Source: DAORHV01 sp964458645
GTDB lineage: Bacteria; Patescibacteriota; Gracilibacteria; Peribacterales; Peribacteraceae
NCBI GenBank assembly: GCA_964458645.1
Contig: CAYWJU010000007.1
Coordinates: forward strand, 1 to 64,000
Length of the DNA stretch: 64,000 nt
Reading direction: 5' to 3'
A program made the translations under genes and the position numbers. The first letter of the stretch is position 1. The number at the start of each line of letters is the position of its first letter. Below are positions 7,959 through 15,030 of this stretch, in pieces. The notes below the pieces were generated by a model. That model searched no databases. It saw nothing but the letters and a program-made list of their open reading frames with translations, and was not told where the DNA came from.

Positions 7959-9545
7959 ATGAACCTCAGTAGCAATCTGATCCAAACGCTGGAAGACCGC
8001 ATCGCCACCTACAAACCCTCGGTCACCGAGGAGCATGTGGGTAATGTGGTCCAAGTCGGCGACGGTATCGCCAAGATCTCGGGCCTCACCACCATCGGTG
8101 CGGGCGAGATGATCGATTTTGGCAATGGCGTCATCGGCAGCGCCCTGAACTTGGAAGAAGACATGGTGGGAGCAATCATCTACGGAGATTTCACCAAGGT
8201 GAAGCAAGGTGACTCGGTAAAAACACTCGGACGCGTCTTGTCGGTTCCCGTGGGCCAAGCGCTCATCGGGCGCGTGGTTTCTCCTTTAGGAGAGCCGAAA
8301 GACAATCGCGGCCCCATCCGCAGCGACACCATGTACCCGGTCGAAAAAATCGCCCCCGGCGTCATTGAGCGCAAGTCGGTAAGGCGCCCCATGCAGACCG
8401 GCATCATGGCGATCGACTCCATGATTCCCATCGGCCGCGGCCAACGCGAATTGATCATCGGCGACAGGCAGACCGGCAAGACGGCAGTGGCGATCGATAC
8501 CATCATCAACCAGAAGAAGACGCAGCAGACCGATCATCCAGTGCTCTGCATCTACGTGGCGATCGGACAAAAGGAATCCAAAGTCGCACGCACCGTGGCC
8601 GAATTGGAAAAGCACGGCGCCATGGAGTACACCATTGTGGTCAGTGCGTCGGCATCCGAACCGGCATCCATGTCGTACATTGCGCCGTTTGCAGGTACGG
8701 CCATGGGCGAGTACTTCGTGGACCAAGGCAAAGACGTGCTCATCGTCTACGATGACTTGAGCCGCCAAGCCTGGGCGTATCGCCAAATCTCGCTGCTGCT
8801 GCGCCGTCCACCCGGACGCGAAGCCTATCCTGGAGACGTGTTCTACCTCCACTCGCGCCTGCTGGAACGCGCAGTGTGCTTGGACGAAAAGCACGGCGGC
8901 GGATCGCTCACCGCTCTGCCGATTATCGAAACGCAGGCCGGCGACATCGCCGCGTACATTCCGACCAACGTGATCTCCATTACCGACGGTCAAATTTTCT
9001 TGGAGTCCGACTTGTTCCACAAAGGCATTCGTCCGGCCGTGAACGTGGGTACCTCGGTATCGCGCGTCGGCTCCGCCGCTCAGCAAAAGTCCATGAAAAA
9101 GGTCGCCGGAAAATTGCGCTTGGACTTGGCGCAGTACCGCGAATTGGCAGTGTTCGCGCAGTTCGGATCGGACCTGGACGTCGCCACCAAGCGGCAGCTC
9201 GACCGCGGCGTGCGCCTGACCGAAATCCTGAAGCAGCAACAATACGCACCGTTGTCGGTGGGTGAGCAGGTCGCCCTGCTGTACATGGCGATTCACGGAT
9301 ACTGCGACGACATTCCGGTCACCGAGGTTCGCGCATTTGGAGAGCGCTTCCTGCGCGCCATGCAGACAAAACACTTCGATCTCCTGAAAACGCTCTCGAC
9401 CGAGCTGACACCGGAAGCCGAAGACCAACTGAAGCGGCTGATTGAAACCTATACAACCTCGCTGAAGCCCGCTGGAACCGAAGCTCCGGCTGAAGACAAT
9501 GTTGCCAAGTCGAAGGCGAAGACGACTGCGAAGTCCAAGGCGTAA
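7959..9545 (+). CDS. atpA: F1F0 ATP synthase subunit alpha
   Basis: Non-catalytic nucleotide-binding subunit of F1, 528 residues. Walker A is GDRQTGKT; the DDLSRQAWAYRQISLLLRRP segment carries the alpha-type motif that contributes the Arg finger region. The N-terminal segment SNLIQTLEDRIATYK is the delta-binding helix. The C-terminal ~25 residues are Lys/Ala/Ser-rich (KSKAKTTAKSKA) and look like an added tail. An in-frame ATG at 7893 lies within atpH; ATG 7959 after CCTCCCTCTCCC fits both the family N-terminus and the start context of neighbours. Confidence 0.98.
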   Translation: MNLSSNLIQTLEDRIATYKPSVTEEHVGNVVQVGDGIAKISGLTTIGAGEMIDFGNGVIGSALNLEEDMVGAIIYGDFTKVKQGDSVKTLGRVLSVPVGQALIGRVVSPLGEPKDNRGPIRSDTMYPVEKIAPGVIERKSVRRPMQTGIMAIDSMIPIGRGQRELIIGDRQTGKTAVAIDTIINQKKTQQTDHPVLCIYVAIGQKESKVARTVAELEKHGAMEYTIVVSASASEPASMSYIAPFAGTAMGEYFVDQGKDVLIVYDDLSRQAWAYRQISLLLRRPPGREAYPGDVFYLHSRLLERAVCLDEKHGGGSLTALPIIETQAGDIAAYIPTNVISITDGQIFLESDLFHKGIRPAVNVGTSVSRVGSAAQQKSMKKVAGKLRLDLAQYRELAVFAQFGSDLDVATKRQLDRGVRLTEILKQQQYAPLSVGEQVALLYMAIHGYCDDIPVTEVRAFGERFLRAMQTKHFDLLKTLSTELTPEAEDQLKRLIETYTTSLKPAGTEAPAEDNVAKSKAKTTAKSKA

Positions 9546-9570
9546 CCGACTCCTCCCCCCTCCGTTTTCC

Positions 9571-10506
9571 ATGGCGCGCAGCCTCCGCGACATCCGGCGC
9601 AAGATGAAGTCGATCAAATCGACTCGTCAGGTCACCAAAGCCATGGAGCTGGTGGCCGCGTCCAAGATGCGCAAAGCCGTACAGCATGCGCAGGCGTTGC
9701 GTCGCTACGCACTGCACGCGTGGGATATTCTGCTGTCGGTGGGCCGCTCGCACGCGAAGGGGCATCCATTTTTGGTACAGCGGAAAGTGAAGCGCGTGCT
9801 GGCGATCGTCTTCACGTCCGACCGCGGGTTGTGCGGAAGCCTGAACGTGCAACTCCTCCGCTCCTTGACCATCTACATGAACAAGCTGAAGGAACTGAAA
9901 ACATATGAGTCGATCGACTTCATAACCGTCGGACGCAAGGGCCACCAAATGCTGACGCGGCAGAAACAGCATGTCATCGCCACGTTCCCGTCACTGTCCA
10001 GCCACCCGACAATCAAAGACGTGGCGCCCATCAGTGCGTTGGCGATCGACGAATTTCAGAAAGGTACCTATGACCACGTGGTGTTGGCGTATACCGACTT
10101 CCTCTCGCCGATGGTGCAGCAACCGGCAGTGAAAGTGCTACTGCCCTTCTCGCCCAGCGAAGTGCGCGACGTGCTGGAGAACATTCAGGAACAGCGCCGC
10201 AAAACCAAAGAAGAACAGGAGATGCACCACATGGACATGGGCAAGGTCCAGGAATACATCTTCGAACCATCCCCCACCGAGGTATTGGATGTGATCCTGC
10301 CGCAGCTCACCGAGATCCAGGTGTTCCAGGCGGTGCTGGAATCGGTGGCATCCGAACATTCGGCACGCATGGTCGCCATGCGCAACGCGTCGGACGCGGC
10401 AAACGACCTCATGGACGACCTCACCATGACGTACAACCAAACGCGCCAAGCGAACATCACGGCCGAGCTGGCCGAGCTGTCTGCGGCAAAGGCGTCGTTG
10501 GATTGA
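9571..10506 (+). CDS. atpG: F1F0 ATP synthase subunit gamma
   Basis: Rotor shaft of F1, 311 residues. The N-terminus MARSLRDIRRKMKSIKSTRQ and the following TKAMELVAASKMRKA are signature gamma sequences; the C-terminal helix MRNASDAANDLMDDLTM pairs with it in the coiled coil. It is somewhat longer than the common 285-295, with extra charged sequence around residues 200-225 (EQRRKTKEEQEMHHMD). It is the last gene of the operon and is followed by a terminator. The start follows a CTCCTCCCCCCTCCG-type tract. Confidence 0.97.
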   Translation: MARSLRDIRRKMKSIKSTRQVTKAMELVAASKMRKAVQHAQALRRYALHAWDILLSVGRSHAKGHPFLVQRKVKRVLAIVFTSDRGLCGSLNVQLLRSLTIYMNKLKELKTYESIDFITVGRKGHQMLTRQKQHVIATFPSLSSHPTIKDVAPISALAIDEFQKGTYDHVVLAYTDFLSPMVQQPAVKVLLPFSPSEVRDVLENIQEQRRKTKEEQEMHHMDMGKVQEYIFEPSPTEVLDVILPQLTEIQVFQAVLESVASEHSARMVAMRNASDAANDLMDDLTMTYNQTRQANITAELAELSAAKASLD

Positions 10507-10529
10507 TCTCAGCAAAATAATCTGCCCTG

Positions 10530-10553
10530 CACCAGGGACGTCGCGTCCCGGTG
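10530..10553. terminator. hairpin between convergent atpG and ppa
   Basis: CACC-A-GGGAC (10530-10539) pairs with GTCCCGGTG (10545-10553), a 9-bp stem with one bulged A and a 5-nt loop. It lies between two convergent genes, so it probably works for both. No long T-run follows, so the intrinsic-terminator assignment is tentative. A similar CGGGACG hairpin is at 40463-40481. Confidence 0.5.
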
Positions 10554-10581
10554 TTGCGATCCGAGATCGCAATTGCGGATA

Positions 10582-11097
10582 CTACGGCTTATAGTTCTTG
10601 ATCGACTTCTCGATCACGGCGTACGCATCCTTGGCGTCCTTCCAATCAAGAATTTCCACCTTCTTCTTCTCCAGGTCTTTATATGTGCGGAAGAAGTGGG
10701 CGATTTCATCCAGCGTGTGCTGCGGGACGTCCTTGATCGAGTTCAGGTGCTTGAAGCGCGGGTCGCAGACGGGAACGCACAGCAACTTCTCGTCGCCTTC
10801 ACCGCCATCGATCATGCCTAAGTACCCGAGTACGCGTGCCTCGATGAGCGTGCCGGGGTAGGTGGCATTCGTCACAAGCACCAGGGCATCCAGCGGATCG
10901 CCGTCATCGCCGAGCGTGCCCGGGATGTAACCGTAGTCAGCCGGGTAGAACATGGGCGAGAAGAGCACGCGGTCGAGCTTTATGAGCCCCGACTCGTGAT
11001 CGACTTCATACTTGTTGTTGGAGCCACGCGGAATTTCGACGACGACATTCACGATGGCAGGAACTTTTTTTCCGGGCGTGAGAGTGTGGAGAGACAT
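10582..11097 (-). CDS. ppa: inorganic pyrophosphatase (family I)
   Basis: Soluble family-I pyrophosphatase (171 residues) that hydrolyses PPi from nucleic-acid and aminoacyl-tRNA synthesis. Typical segments are EIPRGSNNKYEVDHESG, FYPADYGYIPGT and DGDPLDALVL, which hold the Mg-binding Asp residues. The longer open frame starts upstream, but homology begins at the ATG at 11097 (MSLHTLTPGKKVP). A TACACT -10 box lies 6 nt before this ATG, so the mRNA would be leaderless. Confidence 0.95.
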   Translation of the reverse strand: MSLHTLTPGKKVPAIVNVVVEIPRGSNNKYEVDHESGLIKLDRVLFSPMFYPADYGYIPGTLGDDGDPLDALVLVTNATYPGTLIEARVLGYLGMIDGGEGDEKLLCVPVCDPRFKHLNSIKDVPQHTLDEIAHFFRTYKDLEKKKVEILDWKDAKDAYAVIEKSIKNYKP

Positions 11098-11206
11098 GCG
11101 GCGAGTGTACGCAAACGCCGTGCCGGGCGCCACTTGTGGTTTGACAATCGTTAAAGAATAACTCCTTATAACAACTACGCAGCATTGATTTGGGTATACT
11201 CCGCGC
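11098..11206. promoter_or_regulatory. divergent promoter region of ppa and the class-I amidotransferase-like gene
   Basis: On the minus strand a TACACT box (11104-11109) precedes the ppa ATG by 6 nt. On the plus strand TATACT (11195-11200) precedes the next ATG by 6 nt. Neither gene has a Shine-Dalgarno sequence. Clear -35 boxes are not visible. Confidence 0.5.
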
Positions 11207-12037
11207 ATGGCGACCCCCAAAAAGAAGATTCTCGTTTCCGTATCCAAAAGAAAGCACACCGAAAAGCGCAGACATGCGCTTGTGTGCGGCAATTATATCG
11301 ATTGGTTGGAAACGGGCCTGAAAGACTTCGAAGTCTGGGCCGTGGACCCGAATGATAAAAAGAAGGTGCTCCGCGCAGCGGAAGAAATCGTCGGCGTCGT
11401 CTTTACGGGCGGTGTGAACGTCAGCCCCAAGCTGTATGGAGAGGAGCCCGGTACGCATACCGACAACCCGAACGTACCTCGTGACCAGTTCGAGTCGATG
11501 CTGTTCGATCTCTTCCACGAGAAAAAAATCCCGATGCTCGGTCTGTGCCGCGGCGCGCAGCTCGTGAACGTGAAATTGGGTGGAAAGATCAAGCAGCACG
11601 TCCACGAAAGCCATGCTCGTCTTGCCAAGAACAAAGACGCCATGCACAAGGTGGACCTGAAGAAAGACACGCGTTTCGCCACGCTGTTTAAAACCCCTGC
11701 AATCGAAACCAACAGCGCGCACCACCAGGCAGTGGATCCGAAGCACCTGGGCAAGGGCCTGCGCGTGACCGGAACGGTAAAGGAGGTCATTGAGTCACTC
11801 GAAAACGCAGAACCGAAGACCGGCTACATGCAATTGGTGCAGTGGCACCCCGAACGCATGAAGAGCTCCCCGGTTTCCAAGAAACTGCTGTCCGACTTCG
11901 AGGAAGCGGTTATTGCATTCTCACAACCACCGGCATCCAAGCCAGCCGTAAAAGCAACCAAAGCGCCTGCCAAGGAAAAGCCGAAAGCAGTCGCAAATCC
12001 CGCGACCAAAGGCAAAAAGGCGACCAAGAAGAAGTAG
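11207..12037 (+). CDS. peptidase C26 / gamma-glutamyl-GABA hydrolase-like class-I amidotransferase
   Basis: 276 residues with the class-I glutamine amidotransferase triad: Cys in GLCRGAQL, and His and Glu in VQWHPERM. The GVVFTGGVNVSP segment forms the oxyanion side. This is the PuuD-like family that hydrolyses gamma-glutamyl amide bonds, for example gamma-glutamyl-GABA. The last ~40 residues are a Lys/Ala/Pro tail (KPAVKATKAPAKEKPK and similar), like histone H1-type tails, which is not part of the enzyme family. The substrate is unknown; no polyamine genes are near. The gene appears monocistronic. Confidence 0.85.
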   Translation: MATPKKKILVSVSKRKHTEKRRHALVCGNYIDWLETGLKDFEVWAVDPNDKKKVLRAAEEIVGVVFTGGVNVSPKLYGEEPGTHTDNPNVPRDQFESMLFDLFHEKKIPMLGLCRGAQLVNVKLGGKIKQHVHESHARLAKNKDAMHKVDLKKDTRFATLFKTPAIETNSAHHQAVDPKHLGKGLRVTGTVKEVIESLENAEPKTGYMQLVQWHPERMKSSPVSKKLLSDFEEAVIAFSQPPASKPAVKATKAPAKEKPKAVANPATKGKKATKKK

Positions 12038-12067
12038 GTCGCCCGTTCTGCCTGCGAAAGGCTTGGT

Positions 12068-12280
12068 TCAACGTGTTTCGTCCTGCGTTCCGTACATACT
12101 GTGCGCGGCGGCGGCGACGTCCTTTACTGCATGTCCGCGCCCCTCGATGACGGCAATGGCGGCCATGCGGCCATCACGGGTCATGGCTTCGTGATACGCG
12201 ACGATAATATGCTGCGGAATGGATGTACGATTGATGGATGCTTCGACGGTGTCGGTGGGACGTTCTGCAACGGAGTTCAT
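12068..12280 (-). CDS. small hypothetical protein (70 aa) downstream of leader cassette A
   Basis: A 70-residue soluble protein, MNSVAERPTDTVEAS to the C-terminus GTQDETR, with a predicted helical middle (IVAYHEAMTRDGRMAAIAVIEG). No family is recognised. ATG 12280 is chosen because it follows a CCCCACTCCC tract; an in-frame start 14 codons upstream would run into the leader terminator. It is the second gene of a minus-strand unit: gene 12462-13145, then micro-ORF/terminator cassette A, then this gene. Confidence 0.55.
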   Translation of the reverse strand: MNSVAERPTDTVEASINRTSIPQHIIVAYHEAMTRDGRMAAIAVIEGRGHAVKDVAAAAHSMYGTQDETR

Positions 12281-12303
12281 GGGAGTGGGGTGAAAATGGA
12301 AAT

Positions 12304-12337
12304 GAAAAAGAGAAACCTTCATCCGGCTGGGGAAGGT
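12304..12337 (-). terminator. intrinsic-terminator-like hairpin of leader cassette A
   Basis: On the minus strand ACCTTC (12332-12337) and GAAGGT (12315-12320) form a stem followed by a T-rich run (12301-12311). It lies between micro-ORF A and the ATG at 12280, so it could attenuate transcription of the 70-aa gene. The upstream neighbour hairpin 12342-12369 (CTGCCT/AGGCAG enclosing GGGG-ATT-CCCC) could be an alternative structure. Confidence 0.55.
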
Positions 12338-12361
12338 CGCTCTGCCTCCGGGGAATCCCCT

Positions 12362-12427
12362 TCAGGCAGCCAGCGAGCTTCCCGCTATAAGCGAGAGAAG
12401 AAGGCCGAGAATGATGAAGTAAGACAT
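12362..12427 (-). CDS. leader micro-ORF A (21 aa, Leu/Ile-rich)
   Basis: ATG-to-TGA frame coding MSYFIILGLLLSLIAGSSLAA. It begins 34 nt after the stop of the 12462-13145 gene. A second micro-ORF (13215-13286) has nearly the same sequence pattern, ILGLLL-S-L-AG-LAA-stop, at both DNA and peptide level. In both cases the stop codon sits at the base of a hairpin that precedes a terminator-like hairpin. That arrangement resembles a transcription attenuator, although a small membrane peptide is also possible. Confidence 0.5.
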   Translation of the reverse strand: MSYFIILGLLLSLIAGSSLAA

Positions 12428-12461
12428 AGAGAAAGAAAAAGGAAGCAATGCCATCGTTGAT

Positions 12462-13145
12462 CTACGGACCGGAAATGTGTACGCGGTTTTCCTGGCGGGC
12501 ATACGGGCCGTCGCCGTCCCAAACGTACTGTTCGAAGAAGCGCTGATACACATCCGGCGACGCCACCCACAAGTCGCGGTCGAACTGGAAATACAATGGC
12601 GACTCCGCGCGGTACAACCGACGAAAGACCTGGCGAATACCCAGCAGCTCGAATGTTTCCTGGGGAACAACGCCCAACTGCACCGCATAGTGCCGCACCA
12701 CATGCAACGCCTCATGCGGATCAACCTCGCGCTGGAATCCGGCTAGCAACTTCAGGCGCACCAGATCCGCAATCATCTCCGAAGCAGCGCTATCGGGCGG
12801 GCGGGCGATCCACTCCTCGGTTTTCACTACGAGTTGCAAGATACCATTGCCATCGCCGGACCATGCGGCGCAGTCCACCAAACGCGGGTCACCGGCTTGC
12901 ACGTGCGCATGCAACGCACACAGATAGCGTCCGCGATGCGTGCGCACCAGTTGCGGGCACACTTCTCCGGCGCGTTTACGGATCAGCGGCGAATCAAGTT
13001 CGCCCCGTTCGCTTGGCACAACCGTTTCCATGGTGGTGCAGCACAAACCGCAATTCGCACACGAGCCGCTCTTGCACTTGTCGAGTGCGTCGTGCGCGTA
13101 GTCATCGGTGCCGATGGAGACGAGGGGAAGCGCGAGTGAGGCCAT
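12462..13145 (-). CDS. YkgJ/UPF0153-type Cys-cluster protein
   Basis: 227 residues. Near the N-terminus CKSGSCANCGLCC gives the closely spaced cysteines of the YkgJ family (putative zinc- or iron-sulfur-binding proteins); further Cys residues follow in EVCPQL, LCALHAH and VDCAAW, completing the usual set. The remaining C-terminal part (about residues 110-227) is longer than minimal YkgJ proteins and has no recognised domain. Molecular role is not established for this family. The gene is transcribed from a consensus promoter at 13298-13325 through leader cassette B. Confidence 0.7.
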   Translation of the reverse strand: MASLALPLVSIGTDDYAHDALDKCKSGSCANCGLCCTTMETVVPSERGELDSPLIRKRAGEVCPQLVRTHRGRYLCALHAHVQAGDPRLVDCAAWSGDGNGILQLVVKTEEWIARPPDSAASEMIADLVRLKLLAGFQREVDPHEALHVVRHYAVQLGVVPQETFELLGIRQVFRRLYRAESPLYFQFDRDLWVASPDVYQRFFEQYVWDGDGPYARQENRVHISGP

Positions 13146-13160
13146 ACGTGGAGCAAGACA

Positions 13161-13189
13161 TGAAAAACAACCTTCCGAGGGTGGGAAGG
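13161..13189 (-). terminator. intrinsic-terminator-like hairpin of leader cassette B
   Basis: On the minus strand CCTTCC (13184-13189) pairs with GGAAGG (13171-13176), 7-nt loop, followed by TTGTTTTTC. It lies between micro-ORF B and the YkgJ-like gene start at 13145. The position, stem and T-run match those of cassette A, but the loop sequence differs. A second hairpin at 13195-13222 (CTGC/GCAG enclosing CGGAAT/ATTCCG) corresponds to the CTGCCT/AGGCAG hairpin of cassette A with changed pairs. Confidence 0.6.
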
Positions 13190-13214
13190 GCGCTCTGCTT
13201 CGGAATGATTCCGT

Positions 13215-13286
13215 TTACGCAGCCAGCTCCCCTCCCGCACGAAGCGAGAGAAGAAGGAGGCCAAGAAGAATGTGACGCTGCGTCAT
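13215..13286 (-). CDS. leader micro-ORF B (23 aa, Leu-rich)
   Basis: ATG-to-TAA frame coding M-TQRHILLGLLLLSLRAGG-ELAA. The start lies 11 nt after the -10 box of a strong promoter, so it is the first thing on the mRNA. Seven Leu codons occur within ten residues. It is the homologue of micro-ORF A; both stop codons fall at the base of the first hairpin of the following RNA structure. Confidence 0.55.
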   Translation of the reverse strand: MTQRHILLGLLLLSLRAGGELAA

Positions 13287-13297
13287 GGAACGAGGCA

Positions 13298-13325
13298 ATT
13301 CTAATTGGCGAGCCCCCTGTGTCAA
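13298..13325 (-). promoter_or_regulatory. consensus promoter for leader cassette B and the YkgJ-like gene
   Basis: On the minus strand a perfect TTGACA (13320-13325) and TAGAAT (13298-13303) are separated by 16 nt. It is among the best promoter matches in the window. Transcription would start near 13291, a few bases before the micro-ORF ATG. Confidence 0.75.
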
Positions 13326-13376
13326 ACAGTTGGATTTGTGAAAGCGACTTCAGGCCTTCTCGAAGCCAAAAAGAGC

Positions 13377-14963
13377 CTACTCCTTCTTCTGACTCGAGCG
13401 ATCGACGCGCGTGAGGAACGGGTCTGCCTCGTTCTGCACAATGCTGTCGAGCAGAGCCTTCGGCGTCACCTGACGGCCAATGAGTTTATTGCCATCGCGC
13501 GGGACTTCGTTCATTGGGGGACCTGCTTCCGTATCGACACCAAGCTCACGGCAGGTACGTTCGAGTTCGGTGATGAGCTGCTGGAGATCGGGACGGCGTG
13601 CAAAGCCACTCTGGAGTGCGGGATTGAAGAGCTGGCGAAGACGGAACCCGGCATCTGAAAATTCCGTGTCAGGTGCCTGCCAATCCGTGACCTGCAAAAT
13701 CTTGCTGCGCCCCTCGCGCAGCGGATCGGTCGGGTCATCGACGTTCAAATGGCGCAGGATGCTCAGCACCTGCGGACCGTCACCGACTTTATAGGCTTGA
13801 GCAGCTTGGGAAATATTCGCGAAACCGGGGCCCATGCGTTGCAACTCATGCTCGGGGACCGCCGGCTCGCCGGACAACATCTCGTACAAGAGGAGCAAGA
13901 GCGAATACACGTCCGAAGTAGCCGTTGCCCGCACTGCGGGGCCGGTCATTTCAGGATCGCTGTAGGCAGGCGTGAACTGTGTGAGTCCCACCAGCGACAG
14001 TTGCTTGGCATCGCGCGGCGCAATGCGACCAGCTCCGAAATCAATGAGCTTGGCACGCAGTTCGGGCGAGATAATGATATTCGATCCTTTCAGATCCAAA
14101 TGCCAAACGTTTCCCACGCGCTTCAGCTCCCGAGCAATGCTCAGTGCGATCCAGCACGCAATCTTGGGTGACAATCGGCGACCGGGCGCCTCTTTCAAGA
14201 GCGACTGCAGCGACGGACCTTCGTGAAACGGCATGACGGACAACTGGGCGAATTCCGTCGGCCCATCCTCTTCTTCGGAATCGATCAGTTCGCCTGCAAC
14301 ATTCAGCACGGCAGGCTCTCGACGTGCCAATTCGATTTCATCGCGCACGGTGGCGACGCCGGTTTTCTGTACCTGTACGCGCTTCAGAATGAGGAGATGA
14401 CCTGGCTTGCGGACATTGCTTACAAAATACGTGGAACCGATTCCTCCGCTGCCGCACGGCCCCAAGATAAGATAGTCGTTCTTTCCGATACCTACGCAAA
14501 GCTTGTCCGGAATGGCAGAAGGCAGCAGCAAAAGCGCTGCTCGCACTTGCGCCAGCGTCAAACCTGTTTCCACAAACGGCTGCAATGCTTCGCAAACGGC
14601 ATCGGCATATGCTTCTGCCGACTCGTAGTCACCATTCATGACGTCGCTCACGGCAGGAACGCGCTGCAACCCCATGCGAATGACCTGCACCAATACGGTC
14701 TGAGGGCTGACTTCCACTGCATCCTCGAATACATTGGCTGGCATCTGCGTAACGACATTGTCTTCTCGGTGATCCGTACCGGGCTGCCCTAAGAATGCGG
14801 TGCGAAAACCGTCGGCGGCATCCTGGGTAACACGCTGCACATTCTCGCCAGACGTTGCATCCACTTGTTCGGGAGGACGCATACGAATGACGCGCGTCGG
14901 CTCGCCTTCTGGAATATCGTCTGAAGAATGATGCTGGCCTGGCATTGGATTGTGTACTGCCAT
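13377..14963 (-). CDS. Hanks-type Ser/Thr protein kinase domain protein
   Basis: 528 residues. The kinase core occupies the middle: a Gly-rich loop LGPCGSGGIGSTY, the ATP-anchoring Lys in LLILKRVQ, the catalytic loop HLDLKGSNII, the metal-binding LIDFGAGR and an APE-like YSDPEM. HLDLKGSN keeps the catalytic Asp, Lys and Asn though HRD is HLD. The ~150 residues before it and ~120 after it have no recognised domain. No transmembrane segment is evident, so it is probably cytosolic. ATG 14963 is chosen over a GTG at 14975. A TATAAT box lies at 14993-14998 with a second TATAAC at 14984-14989. Targets are unknown. Confidence 0.8.
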   Translation of the reverse strand: MAVHNPMPGQHHSSDDIPEGEPTRVIRMRPPEQVDATSGENVQRVTQDAADGFRTAFLGQPGTDHREDNVVTQMPANVFEDAVEVSPQTVLVQVIRMGLQRVPAVSDVMNGDYESAEAYADAVCEALQPFVETGLTLAQVRAALLLLPSAIPDKLCVGIGKNDYLILGPCGSGGIGSTYFVSNVRKPGHLLILKRVQVQKTGVATVRDEIELARREPAVLNVAGELIDSEEEDGPTEFAQLSVMPFHEGPSLQSLLKEAPGRRLSPKIACWIALSIARELKRVGNVWHLDLKGSNIIISPELRAKLIDFGAGRIAPRDAKQLSLVGLTQFTPAYSDPEMTGPAVRATATSDVYSLLLLLYEMLSGEPAVPEHELQRMGPGFANISQAAQAYKVGDGPQVLSILRHLNVDDPTDPLREGRSKILQVTDWQAPDTEFSDAGFRLRQLFNPALQSGFARRPDLQQLITELERTCRELGVDTEAGPPMNEVPRDGNKLIGRQVTPKALLDSIVQNEADPFLTRVDRSSQKKE

Positions 14964-14983
14964 AGGAAGGGTCACGCTGGCGC

Positions 14984-14998
14984 GTTATACCTATTATA
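14984..14998 (-). promoter_or_regulatory. -10 boxes upstream of the kinase gene
   Basis: TATAAT (14993-14998) and TATAAC (14984-14989) occur in tandem on the minus strand in an AT-rich gap between the kinase and the upstream gene. They indicate that the kinase has its own promoter. The -35 region is weak. Confidence 0.5.
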
Positions 14999-15030
14999 CC
15001 ATATAGCAATAATTTTGCACCTACAAGCTG

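Noticed and set aside
8286..9617. Long open frame antisense to atpA (over 400 codons)
   Set aside because: Mirror of atpA codon bias; composition rich in Gln/Arg/His/Val without domains, and atpA is certain.
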